From Chara braunii (lineage: Eukaryota > Streptophyta > Charophyceae > Charales > Characeae): 29,705 bases of DNA. The notes under the pieces are model-generated. The model did not search any database, was not told the DNA's origin, and was given only the letters and a program-made list of their open reading frames with translations. A program made the position numbers and the translations under genes. Location: assembly GCA_003427395.1 (NCBI GenBank), contig BFEA01000138.1, positions 953,833 through 983,537 of the forward strand. Direction: 5' to 3'. Below, one piece after another: positions 9,035-18,295 of this stretch (within the stretch, counting starts at the first letter, position 1; every line of letters starts with the position of its first letter).

Positions 9035-10189
9035 GGTTGATTTAACCGTTAGTTGGTGCAGGCTAATATGTCTTGTCTTGGGGGCTTCCTTCTTTTGGGG
9101 AGGTTGCCAAGTCCATTCCACCGGGTCCAAAGTCAAATCCTGGATTGGTTTGTCTGGCTGCAACGCCACCCTTTGTCCTTTCTCTTCTATAACTCTAACG
9201 CGGTGCACTGATGTTCTATCTCTCCATTCGAAGGGTGCTCCACTTTCTTGAAGAGTGTCTGTTCTGGTGTTAGAATGGTATTCGACCAAGATTATTCGGG
9301 GCGAAACCATATGTATCAAGCCAATTGTCAGTGGGGTCCCAGTGTCTACAACCCAATCTCATGTTTGAGGATTCGGTACCACTCCAGTGGAATGGCCTCA
9401 ATAAGGTTTTCCAGTAGCTCCTCTATGCGGTGGCAGTATCTTAAGGTCGCTCGCAGCTGGTCCCCTGTTTTCCAGTCCTGCCTATCACTGTCTCAGAGAT
9501 CCCCTACTCTGAGTACTCCATGCCTGACCCAACTCTTCGAGGGTGGGGATGAGCTCGTCATAATGCAGCCCTTTGTGTCTGTCACCCATCTATTCTCGAA
9601 GACGGGTTGACGATGGACTTCCTCCCAACGGTTGGGGTGGGTCTTGTCTGGGAGCAGGAGTTTACGCCGGGTTTGCAACAGAGATGGCCAAAAGTTATCC
9701 AGTGTCTGACCCCCTCCTTCTGATCCTTCCCTTCTATGTGGGAGCTTGGTTGAAATTGTCCAAAAGCGGTCCTCCAACCAGGTTAGCGGATGGATCGTAT
9801 GGGGGGATGTCGGGGCCAACCGAGCCAAATGTTCCAAAGCTAAGATGCACCATGAACTTTGGGAAGCAAAGATGAACTTTTTTATCCACTTAACCTGAAG
9901 TGTCTGCACTTGTGTGGTCGGATCAAGTATTCCCAAACCTCCCCCAATCTTTGGCTGGATAATTGAGTCTCAAGCTACTCGACTTATTACATTAGTCTGT
10001 TCTCCATCCCCCCTCCATAGGAAAGCCGCTGCCTTTTTCTTTAGACTCCTCAGAGCCGTTTTGCTCAATGGCCACAGCAAAGACTTGTACCATCGTGTTG
10101 CAAAAATGACATTGTTGAGTGTTAAGGCTCGACCGAACAAGGATGTGTGTTTGTTTCTCCAATTATTAAGTTTGTGCTGAGCCGGGGTG
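9035..10189 (-). pseudogene. LINE A ORF2, region between RT and zinc domain
   Basis: Minus-strand frames continue the protein after the RT palm and thumb: FGRALTLNNV-FATRWYKSLLWPL, AAAFLWRGD, then a TGA at 9970-9972 where LINE C has Trp (RVAWD), and GGGLGILDP. A long frame follows (9936 down to 9493) and then another (9319 down to 9020) with RDRTSVHRVRVIEEKGQ and DPVEWTW. The same order of blocks occurs in LINE C (RALAITNVVLAAIWYK, AYLW-like, GGLGILDP, FDPDEWEW). This connector is conserved among these LINEs; its function is not known to me. Confidence 0.85.
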
Positions 10190-10674
10190 NNNNNNNNNNN
10201 NNNNNNNNNNNNNNNNNNNNNNNNNNNNNNNNNNNNNNNNNNNNNNNNNNNNNNNNNNNNNNNNNNNNNNNNNNNNNNNNNNNNNNNNNNNNNNNNNNNN
10301 NNNNNNNNNNNNNNNNNNNNNNNNNNNNNNNNNNNNNNNNNNNNNNNNNNNNNNNNNNNNNNNNNNNNNNNNNNNNNNNNNNNNNNNNNNNNNNNNNNNN
10401 NNNNNNNNNNNNNNNNNNNNNNNNNNNNNNNNNNNNNNNNNNNNNNNNNNNNNNNNNNNNNNNNNNNNNNNNNNNNNNNNNNNNNNNNNNNNNNNNNNNN
10501 NNNNNNNNNNNNNNNNNNNNNNNNNNNNNNNNNNNNNNNNNNNNNNNNNNNNNNNNNNNNNNNNNNNNNNNNNNNNNNNNNNNNNNNNNNNNNNNNNNNN
10601 NNNNNNNNNNNNNNNNNNNNNNNNNNNNNNNNNNNNNNNNNNNNNNNNNNNNNNNNNNNNNNNNNNNNNNNNNN
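10190..10674. other. Assembly gap (485 N)
   Basis: Continuous N. It interrupts LINE A ORF2 just after the ADMTVNW-GWW-like end of the palm domain (here SDMTVNWGSKTQGWW). In LINE C the matching stretch between GWW and GRAL is only about 66 codons (about 200 bases), so the gap length may be an estimate or hide an insertion. Open frames running through the N are meaningless. Confidence 0.99.
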
Positions 10675-12080
10675 GTCCCCCTTGGTAGTGAATCCACCAT
10701 CCTTGTGTCTTGGACCCCCAATTAACTGTCATGTCGGATACCTTGGCAAACTTTTCCATCATCCATTGAATTTCTTCCATGTTACGGTGTGTAGCCTCTG
10801 CCATTATTGTGAGATCATCCGCAAACAATGAACACACCGGGATTGCGTCCTCTGGAATGCGTGTGATTCTAATTTTAGTAATGTTTTTGTTGGCCCGAAG
10901 GTTGGCGGCTAGTGCTTCCATAATGACCAGGAAAAGGAAGCGGGCAATAGGATCCCCTTGGCGGACCGATCGTTCTAAGTGTAGAGGTGGCATGAAATTT
11001 CCATTAACTTTGACGCATGTAGTTGCGTTTTGGTGTAGGATTTGTATCCAGCGTCTGAAATCCGGTCCAAAATTCATTTTTTCTAGACACTTGTCCAAAA
11101 AAAAACAATCCACGTAGTCATAGACCTTTTCAAAATCAATGAAGATCAGGGTCACATTTTGACGAGAATGTCTCGTAAGCTGGAGGATCTCATGGATCAA
11201 CAGGATGTTTACTTGTATGTTCCTATTTTTCATGAAGCCTGTTTGAGCGGGATGGATGATGTTTTCCATTACCGAGATCATTCTGTTTGCCAGAGCCTTG
11301 ATAACATTTTGTACACTACTGTTAGGAGTGTTATTGATCTGTAATTCCTGATATCCATCTTATCCCTTTTTTTATACAGAAGCGTTAGTATCCCTTGCCC
11401 CACTCTTTCTCTCATCTCCCATGTGCACCACACTTCATTGTAGAAGTCTATGACGTCTTGGCTCATAAAATCCCATGCCGTTTCCCAAAACTCTTTAGGG
11501 AAACTATCAATTTCATAGGTCTTTTCTTCCTTCATTTGCAGAAGGGCGGTCCGTATCTCATTTTTGGAAAGTGGGGCTTCTAATGACTCGCGTTGTTCAG
11601 GTGTTAATGGTTTGTTTAATGGATCCATAAATTCTTTTATAAGGCGGTCGTGCTGTGGCGCGTCCGATTTGTCTATATGTGAGGAAAATATATCCTTGTT
11701 AAAGTCGTATGTTATCTTTGTGTAACAGACTATGGTTACGACCGGGTCTGATTCCTGTCTCTTATACACATCTAGATGTGTATAAGAGACAGGTCTATAT
11801 GTGAGGAAAATATATCCTTGTTAAAGTCGTATGTTATCTTTGTGTAACAGACTATGGTTACGACCGGGTCTGATTCCTGTCTCTTATACACATCTAGATG
11901 TGTATAAGAGACAGGTCTATATGTGAGGAAAATATATCCTTGTTAAAGTCGTATGTTATCTTTGTGTAACAGACTATGGTTACGACCGGGTCTGATTCCC
12001 TGGCGTTAGGTTCGTATAGTGCTTCTATCGTGGTTCTTTGGACATGTGTTTTAGCTAAGCTGAAGACGTAAGAGTCCATC
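10675..12080 (-). pseudogene. LINE A ORF2, reverse transcriptase domain
   Basis: Conserved RT blocks in order: EAPLSKNEI-TALLQMKEEKT and SFPKEFWE, LLYKKRD and NYRSITLL, VVYKML, then after a one-base frameshift near 11298 NRMISVMENIIHPAQTGF, FIDFEKVYDYVD, KMNFGPDFRRWI, VKVNG, RSVRQGDPI, and the catalytic FADD box (codons 10825-10814). SDMTVNWGSKTQGWW is the last block before the gap. It would copy element RNA into cDNA at a nicked target. The adaptor artefact splits the N-terminal part of this region (IVCYTKITYDFNKDIFSSHI is repeated). Removing 244 bases of artefact puts the two halves back in one frame. The YxDD motif here is FADD, the usual L1 form. Confidence 0.93.
11671..11998. other. Nextera/Tn5 mosaic-end adaptor artefact with triplicated 84-mer
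   Basis: An identical 84-base segment occurs three times: 11671-11754, 11793-11876 and 11915-11998. The copies are separated by two identical 38-base spacers, 11755-11792 and 11877-11914. Each spacer is CTGTCTCTTATACACATCT followed by its exact reverse complement. That 19-mer is the Tn5 mosaic end used in Nextera libraries, and the head-to-head pair is the mate-pair circularisation junction. The terminal peptides MYKRQ and SLIHI in the flanking open frames are translations of this adaptor. Natural sequence is a single 84-mer. Confidence 0.97.
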
Positions 12081-12226
12081 GTCCCTTCAGTCGCGAATCT
12101 GGATAGTTTTGCCCTTGTTTGGGCTCATTGTCATCGATACTGTGCATGTTTGAAAAGTTGGTTCTTCAATTCTTGTATGCAGGTTTGTAGTTCAGTCGTT
12201 TTTTGTTTCTGCCCTTGCAAGTTTTG

Positions 12227-13255
12227 CTAATGTTCTGTGTTCACTAAGTTTTGCATAATTGTGACTTCTTGTTGGTATCTCTGGGCAGCTAGATGTTTGG
12301 AGTATTCGTTACTTTTTTTGGCCATATAGAACAGACCATTGTTAAACCAGGCGATTTGTGAGTCTTGTTGAGGGCGGTTATCTTTCCAGAATTCCCAAAT
12401 TTGCTTTAAGTACTTCTGGAAAGAGTTGGTTCTGAGTAGAGAGGTGTTTAGTTTATAGTACCCAACCCTCTGGTCTGACCGTTTGTGAAACGTCCATACC
12501 GCCATTCACATCATGTGATCAAGTCCGAGATGTGGGCTTGTCGGTAATATTGTTGTCACCGAGAGCCCTCCTCCCAGCTCTTTTGAAGCCAAGATTAGGT
12601 CAACTCAGGATTTGGAGAGTCTGGCGGGGTCGTTGTTTTGGATGCAAGTAAAGGCCCTTTCAGTGGGGTAGCTACGCCTGAAGGTATCAAAAAGCGAGAG
12701 AGGGACGCACAAGTCCCTCATCATCCTCTCGTCCTCCTCTGCATTATGTGCAGTGGTGTGGGAAACTTTCCATCGGTCCAGCCACCTGTCCGATGCGACA
12801 TTGAAGTCTCCCGCTAGTATTAGGGGGACCTCAGGGGTAGGGATTGTTTCCAATTTTTCAAAAAAAGACCTTCTTTCACGGGTTGTGTTCGGGGCATATA
12901 TGGATACTATGCATATTATCTCTAGTTCCAACATGCCCAGTATTTTGACCCATCGTCCCTCCTCCATGTCCCTTTCCCAGTAGAGTATCTCCAGTCATGA
13001 TTCGGGTGAAATCCAGATTGCGACCCCTGAGCTCCCAGGACCGGGGGCAAACGCCTCGTAACTTTGGAAGGGCCAAGTTTGTTTGTGTGCCCTGTGGTGT
13101 TCTGGTGTGTCCATTAGATGGGTCTCTTGGATGCAGACTACATCTGGCCACAATCTTCCTCCAACTCCCCTCATCAAGTCTCATAATGCTTTGATTTTTT
13201 TCGGGTTGCGGGATACTAGACCATTCACATTGATCGTTCTAATGTCTAAGTCTGC
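12227..13255 (-). pseudogene. LINE A ORF2, APE-type endonuclease and linker
   Basis: One minus-strand frame from 13255 to 12227 encodes an exonuclease-endonuclease-phosphatase fold. It shows TINVNGL (metal-binding Asn), VVCIQETHL (catalytic Glu), SIYAPN (Tyr), AGDFNV (Asp and Asn), VDLILAS and finally LDH (His). This enzyme nicks target DNA to prime reverse transcription. Four in-frame TGA codons interrupt it: 13181-13183, about 12995-12997, 12605-12607 and about 12506-12508. A natural start codon is not evident: a TAA (13256-13258) precedes the first EN residues. The linker after the His leads to the RT domain. The frame is otherwise clean. Confidence 0.92.
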
Positions 13256-13481
13256 TTATTGTAGGATGTGTTTCCACCCTTTGTTTTTCCCATACACCAC
13301 ATCTACCCAATGCATCGTTGGTTGTGATTGTGTACCCCTTGACCCTCCCGTATCTGTTTAGTAACTGCATCTCATTCTTGCGCCTCCCAATCTACCCCTC
13401 TATTGAGAACGTTTTTCCTCAGTATCGTGCAGATGCATGTGAGCAATTCGTCAGCTGACCAGATGTTGCTTGGTTTGAACT

Positions 13482-14181
13482 TTATTTGTTGAGTCTCTCC
13501 AGAAGCATATTGTATGCGCACCATTGCAGCCCTGCCTCCTTATTCTCCTCGAACCTCACGTAAAGATCCTTGTAGGCCATCTTCAGGCCTTCTGTTGATA
13601 CACTGATAGTGGTCATTGCTCTTGGTTCGTAGTGGCTAGCGATAAATTTTGTGACTTCACGAGTCCTTAGTGCACCTTTCCTCTGCATGTGCCACCCGTG
13701 TAGTGTCATTCCTCCATAAGCAGTGGTGTATGGGTCCTCGGACTCGGCGGGTGACAAGCCCAATTCCCACTTCCTATTCTTCCTTCTGATTGGTAACACT
13801 AACACTTTGTCTCCTTTTGGTAAGTTCTTATGGTACAATCCTTTTTCGATCAAGTGGCGTAGTTTGGCCCGCTTTGAGAGGCCTGTTTTCTCTGCCTCTG
13901 CTGTTTCTCTCTCTCCCTGTTCGGACTGAGAGTCAGGCGTAGCCTGTTGTGTACCCTCATCTGGAGGTGGCTGGTCAGGGGGGTGTGAAGGGGGCTCGTC
14001 TGGGGGCTCGTTTGTTTCTTTAGGTATGTTAGGTGTTTCAACAGTAGTGGGGGGCTGAAGCTTTTTGTGCACAATATTCCAGATTTTGTCCAATGCCTAT
14101 TGCCAATCAGCTTCCAGGGATAGGCCTTGCCTCAAAGCCTGTTTCAGGCTTGGACTCTCCTCCAGTAAGGAGAAAAGTTGT
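13482..14181 (-). pseudogene. LINE A ORF1, C-terminal part with unassigned domain
   Basis: The frame continues from the other side of the MITE: after the shared GCTTACGT target site the protein reads VQLFSLLEESP. A TAG at 14097-14099 (DWQ-stop-ALDKIW, probably a lost Trp) is followed by an open 203-codon stretch ending LERLNK at 13482. It contains a Pro/Glu-rich linker (PDEPPSHPPDQPPPDE) and then a compact, charged domain (KRAKLRHLIEKGLYH, PIRRKNRKWELGLSP, GGMTLHGWHMQRKGAL, WCAYNMLLERLNK). I do not recognise this last domain. It ends about 225 bases before the endonuclease frame of ORF2, so ORF1 and ORF2 are separate. Confidence 0.75.
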
Positions 14182-14715
14182 ACGTAAGCCTATGAATCCC
14201 CCGCGGTCGTGGTCACCGCGGGCACGACCGCGGACTGCGGTCGTGACCGCGGGCCCGCGGTCAAGGAAAAAAAAAACAAAAAAAAAAAACAAACAGAATT
14301 CCAAAAAATCTGAAAAATATATATGTTATGCCAAAACATAAACTGAACAACTTTTGCCTTGGGGTCATATCAAAACTCGTTACCAAATTTGAGATAAAAA
14401 ACAAACAAAATCCTTTATTTTTCTTACTAAAATAATAAAGTAAAGAACTTTTGCCTGAGGGATTTCTGTTTTTCAGTTTTTTTAAAATCCAAAACGAAGT
14501 CAAAAAATAAAACTAAAAATATACCTTGTAGACCGCAAAAAAACCTACAACCCCATATTTTTTGTTTTTTTTTTGGCCTATTATCCTAGAAATTAAAAAT
14601 GTCGGGGTTTTCCGACCGCGACCCTCGCCCGCAGCCGACTTCGGCGGTCGGGATCCCGACCGCGGGCCGAGATTGACCCCGCGGTCATGACCGCGGGGGA
14701 TTCATAAACGTAAGC
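14182..14715. mobile_element. 518-bp MITE with GC-rich TIRs and 8-bp TSD
   Basis: The element (14190-14707) has inverted ends TATGAATCCCCCGCGGTC (14191-14208) and its exact complement at 14689-14706. It is flanked by the direct repeat ACGTAAGC (14182-14189 and 14708-14715). The first and last about 90 bases are packed with CCGCGG and GACCGCGG palindromes, while the core of about 340 bases is AT-rich and non-coding. Removing the element and one TSD copy joins the LINE ORF1 frame without shift (DEAY|VQLF), which proves the insertion boundaries. An 8-bp TSD fits the hAT superfamily; that assignment is inference because no transposase is present. Confidence 0.92.
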
Positions 14716-16790
14716 TTCATCCCAATATGTTTCTGTTTGGCCTGTGTATAGGATCCGGAGCTGGTTGATTAACCATTCCGCCAGATTCCCTAGCCTGACC
14801 TCGACATCTTCCCCTTATGATCCCCAGGCTTCTGGGTGCTGTCCGTCATTTCCTCGTCTGTGGGGGTTGCCGATGGTTCCCAATCCATAGGATGAGGTCC
14901 AAAGGCTTGGAAAAAGGGGTCCAGTCAAAAGGGGGTTTCCCCCTTGGTATGCGCCTCTTGGGAGGGTTCTGTTTTGGGGAGTTCTTAACCAGAGTCCCCA
15001 GCTGCTCCCTCCCCTGGGGTATGCAGCCTAATCCCCTGGTGGGCCCCCTCCTCCTGGGCCGATTGTTCCTTGCGTCCTTGTATCGTCCCCTCTTCTCCCT
15101 CCCCTGCCCTCTTAATCTTCTGAGTCTTTCGTCCTCCCCCCTCTCCCCCCCTAATCACCCGTGCATTGTTGCCTCCACCTAGGTTCTCCGACTTTTTGTG
15201 TCCCTTGTCTTTCCCTCCTCCTGTCCTCTGTTCGGGATGTTTGTGGTGTCCTAGTTCCCCCAGTTGTTGTGCTGCTGTTTGTTTGTCCCCTGTTTCTGCT
15301 GCCAGGACCTGGAATCGATTGTCCGTTCCGGGGTTATTAGGTTTATGTGGCAATCTACCTTGTTTGTTGGGGGAAGCTTTCATCTTTGAGGCCGGAGCTT
15401 GCCACAGTTCCCCCATGTCAGCCGGAGTGATGAAATCTTGGGGTCTGGGCTCTGTCCGGGGCTGCGTCAGGGTCTCAGTCCTTATTGTGTTTGACGTTGT
15501 TTCTAACGTGAGTTGTCCATTAATTTGTGCAGCGTCCTCCTTTGGGGAGGGGGGGTATAAGGGGGTGGTGGTCTTTTCCATGTGCACCTCCACCGATTTA
15601 GGGGAAATCCATTGGTCCGGGGGCTTCACATTCCAATTTACTGCTTCGCCCTTCTCCCATCCCCACCCCCTTACCCGACCTCCCTCTTGGGGCTCGTCCA
15701 CGTAGACCCATCCTTCGTGTCCTGCGTCGACAATCCTCCACTAAGTATCCTTAAACGGGTCGCGCAACAGGCGACCCGTGGATCTGATTCTTTTGGCTGG
15801 ATGGTGGGGGCTGTTTGGATCTAAGGGAAGGTGTTGGTATGCCTGGCACTTGAAACACCAAGGTCGTCATTTGTGTGCTGTGTGTATTCTGAAGTCTTTC
15901 CCCCCCACCCGAAAGAGGATGACATCGTCGATGGTGAAGATATGCCCGTTGGGAATGTCCAGGGCTACCATGAGATAGTCGTCCCTTGGGGCTACGCAGG
16001 GGGGGAGGGGGTCAATAAAATCAATCATCTCGTGCTTTTGGGCGAGTTCCTGCACGAAAGCCCCTTGAATTTCGATGGGCACGTGGCGGAATTCCACCCA
16101 ATAATAGTCCGTCATCAATTGTTCCCACTTCTCCTCCGGTTTTTGTTGTTTTGGAGGAGACCAGGGGAAAATCTGGACTTCCGAGCGCCCGCAGGGTATA
16201 CTTCGCCATGAGTCTAGGATTCGCTTATCCGAGTCAAACATACAAATCACTGTAAAGACCGTCGATGAGATAGGTTGGATTAGGAAGAAATCTCGTGCTC
16301 CCTCCTCTGATCCTTTGAGGTTTGTGAGACGCTTCCTGATCCAACCTACCTTGTCGTTGGCCGACTTGTAGGCAACATCATCGTAGAAGACCCAGGTGTT
16401 AGCGTGGCGGGTATAAATTGTATCTCTTTCCTTGATCATGCTGTTTGGGAGGTTCTTGACCCTGTGTTTTTTCCCCCCCTGACTGATTATCTTGTCTTCT
16501 GGGTTGGCCAGGAATTTTGCAAGAAAGAATGTTGAGGTTGTGGTTATACTGTCCAGTGGAATTTCCAGGTTTCCTTCCCCTTCCCCATTTCTTTTAACTG
16601 GCAGGGTTTCGCCCGAGTACACTTTCTTGAGTTTATCGGCCCGTGAAGGGTAAGACTGGGCTTCCTTCATTTCCTTCATTTCCTTTAATAGTTCTGCCGG
16701 GGAGGGGGATAAACGAGATTGTGGCACATCTGTACGATCTGAGAGGGAGGGCTGGGGGGAGGAAGCTTCTTTCATAGTTCCCATCTCCAT
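14716..16790 (-). pseudogene. LINE A ORF1, N-terminal RRM-like domain, knuckle and linker
   Basis: Starts MEMGTMKEASS. Residues about 55-290 resemble the DUF4283/RRM-like domain of plant L1 ORF1 proteins: a TFFLAKFLANPE start, VFTVICMFDSDKRILDSW, then YYWVEFRHVPIEIQGAFVQELAQ and DYLMVALDIPNG. A TGA at 15867-15869 interrupts just before a zinc-knuckle remnant CFKCQAYQH (C-x2-C-x4-H, fourth ligand not canonical). The same frame then resumes (15701 to 14985) as a Pro/Gln/Lys/Glu-rich linker containing RFQVLAAETGD. Frameshifts near 14985 and 14790 lead into a helical stretch (LAEWLINQLRILYTGQTETYWDEAY) that meets the MITE. ORF1 proteins bind element RNA and form the RNP. Confidence 0.85.
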
Positions 16791-17090
16791 CCTCTCTTCC
16801 CACCCCGAGGTCTCCAGTCAGTCGTATGGTGTCTCATGGCTCCCTGCTACCAAATTGTCCGTGCCTGCCCTTTTCCTTTTCTCCTCCTAGCTTCGTTTTT
16901 AAGGCTGGCCATGCTTGTAGGGATGTGTCAGATTACCACATAATTGTCGCCTAGTATATTAGTGAGGGCGAGTCGCGAAGACTTCGGGGGTCGGTCAGAC
17001 TGCTGGCGTGGGATGGTCTAGTCAGAGGGATCGTGATTGGTGTAGTGTCAGAAGGGTAGTGGGGGCAGGGGAGGGGATAGCCAGGTGGGG
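16791..17090. other. Upstream flank / possible 5' UTR of LINE A
   Basis: No open frame or known repeat. On the minus strand this precedes ORF1, so it may be 5' UTR, but no element boundary or target duplication is visible. Confidence 0.4.
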
Positions 17091-17640
17091 AAAAGGGTCG
17101 AGTGATCAATCGGGATCGGGGTTGGGGTGGGGATGATCAGGATAGCCTGACCAAGAGCCTAGCGGGTGAGGGGAGAGGTCAAGGGGGGAGAGGGGACAAA
17201 AACGAGAAAGGGGGGGAGGGCGGGGCTGATCGGAATAACCCGATTAAATCCGTCGGGATCGAGATGTTAGGGATGCGGTAGGAGAGGTCAATTAGAGTGA
17301 TCGGGATCGGGGCAGGTGCGGGATGGGGCCCAAGCAGATAGAGGAAAGGGGAGATGCTCGCAGGGGAGAAGGTTTGGGGGAGAAAGGATTGGTCGAGACG
17401 ATCGGGAAATACCCGATCCGGGACGTCGGGATCGGGGGCCAAGCAGGTAAGGGGAAGGGGGGCGTGGGGGAAATGGTTAAGGGGACGTCGGGATCGGGGG
17501 TCGGGAAGGGAAGGGCGAGGGCCGGGGGTATGGGGTCGGGGGAGGACGGGGTAGCCAGGGGGTGGAGGGAGTGTGGGTATGGGGATCGAAGACGTCGGGA
17601 TCGGGGTTGCGAGGGGGGGATGCTCGCGGGGGAGATGGTT
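17091..17640. repeat. GA/G-rich degenerate repeat with GATCGGG motif (left block)
   Basis: Strongly purine-biased on the plus strand. The 12-mer GTCGGGATCGGG recurs near 17427, 17486 and 17595, and simpler GATCGGGATCGGGG forms occur near 17103 and 17300. Spacing is irregular, so it is not a clean satellite. The minus strand gives long Pro/Asp-rich open frames (PDPDVPD), which are composition artefacts. A similar block lies at 18850-19450. Confidence 0.7.
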
Positions 17641-17645
17641 GGGGG

Positions 17646-17692
17646 CAAAAAAAAAAAAGAAAGAAAGAAAGAAAGAAAGAAAGAAGAAGAAG
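17646..17692. repeat. Poly(A) plus (GAAA)n microsatellite
   Basis: A12 followed by about eight GAAA units. It could be the decayed poly(A) of an otherwise unrecognised retroposon. Confidence 0.9.
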
Positions 17693-17779
17693 TACAATGG
17701 TTTGGTCAGGAGTGGAAACGTGCAAAGTGTGACTAGAATGACATGTGGGTAGAGAGCGCTGGGTGGGGAAAGAACCCGT

Positions 17780-18095
17780 GTGTATTAGCAGGTATCTGGC
17801 CCCTGACACAGGGTGAAGAGGTTCTCTCCCTTTCTCCATCTACCTGCTCAGTCAATTCCCTAGCTCCTAGAGTATTCAAGTCCGGCGGCAATCTCTCAGA
17901 TCCTTTTCAGACAATTCTCAATTCTCCATATCCATTCTGTATTTGGGACGCTGGACCCGTTTTCCAGCAGGTGATGCTCCCCACCAATACATGGAGACGC
18001 TCGACTTCGTTTCCCTAGCGGTGTCTGCTCTTACCGACACTGCTAGCACTGGAGGGGGCTGTTTAAAAATTGAAAAAAAAAAAGAAAAAAAAAAG
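17780..18095 (+). mobile_element. 5'-truncated LINE 3' UTR (copy 4)
   Basis: Shares with the LINE A 3' UTR, in order, ATCTGGCCCC with GGGTGAAGAG (about 17796-17822), CCTGCTCAGTCAATTCC (about 17844), and the 54-bp block from GGGACGCTGGACCCG (17945) to CACCAATACATGGAG. The 3' hairpin has arms 18015-18025 and 18036-18046 (11 pairs including one G-T wobble), then an interrupted A-rich tail. It has no coding part. It is inserted in, or lies beside, the GATCGGG repeat. Confidence 0.82.
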
Positions 18096-18239
18096 AGTTT
18101 GAAAAAATACACTCCGGGCAAGAAGGGGTGGATTAGGATTTCGGTTTCTTAAATTTGGGTGCGCGATTTTTATTTTAGGGTTGGGATTGGGATTGGTTGT
18201 CATGCCTGACATTATGGGGCTGCGGTGGGAATAGCAAAC

Positions 18240-18288
18240 TAGGACGCTATTATTATTTTTTTAAAAAAAAGAAAAAAAGTAGGACGCT
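18240..18288. repeat. 9-bp direct repeat flanking a bare A/T tract
   Basis: TAGGACGCT at 18240-18248 and 18280-18288 flanks 31 bases of T- and A-rich sequence. It looks like a target site duplication around a retroposon reduced to little more than its tail. Confidence 0.5.
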
Positions 18289-18295
18289 CAGAGGT

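Larger units (their letters stand above)
7505..16790 (-). mobile_element. LINE A: near full-length L1-type retrotransposon (nested)
   Basis: Read on the minus strand: ORF1 (16790 to 13482), short spacer, ORF2 with endonuclease, reverse transcriptase and zinc-binding C-terminus (13255 to 8072), a 3' UTR with terminal hairpin, and poly(A) (T24 on the plus strand at 7505-7528). It is interrupted by a MITE (14190-14707), a LINE 3' tail (8918-9034), a sequencing gap (10190-10674) and an adaptor artefact (11755-11998). Without these the element is roughly 8.4 kb plus any 5' UTR. The 5' end is not located and I found no convincing target site duplication matching the sequence left of 7505. Several nonsense codons and at least two frameshifts make this copy dead. 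LINE D is the same subfamily by its C-terminus. Confidence 0.9.

Noticed and set aside
10122-11281. Long open frames crossing 10190-10674 on both strands
   Set aside because: They run through unknown bases. Only the flanking LINE parts on the minus strand are real.
11671-11998. A CRISPR-like or satellite array (three identical units with identical spacers)
   Set aside because: The spacers are Tn5 mosaic-end adaptor dimers, so the array is a library artefact.
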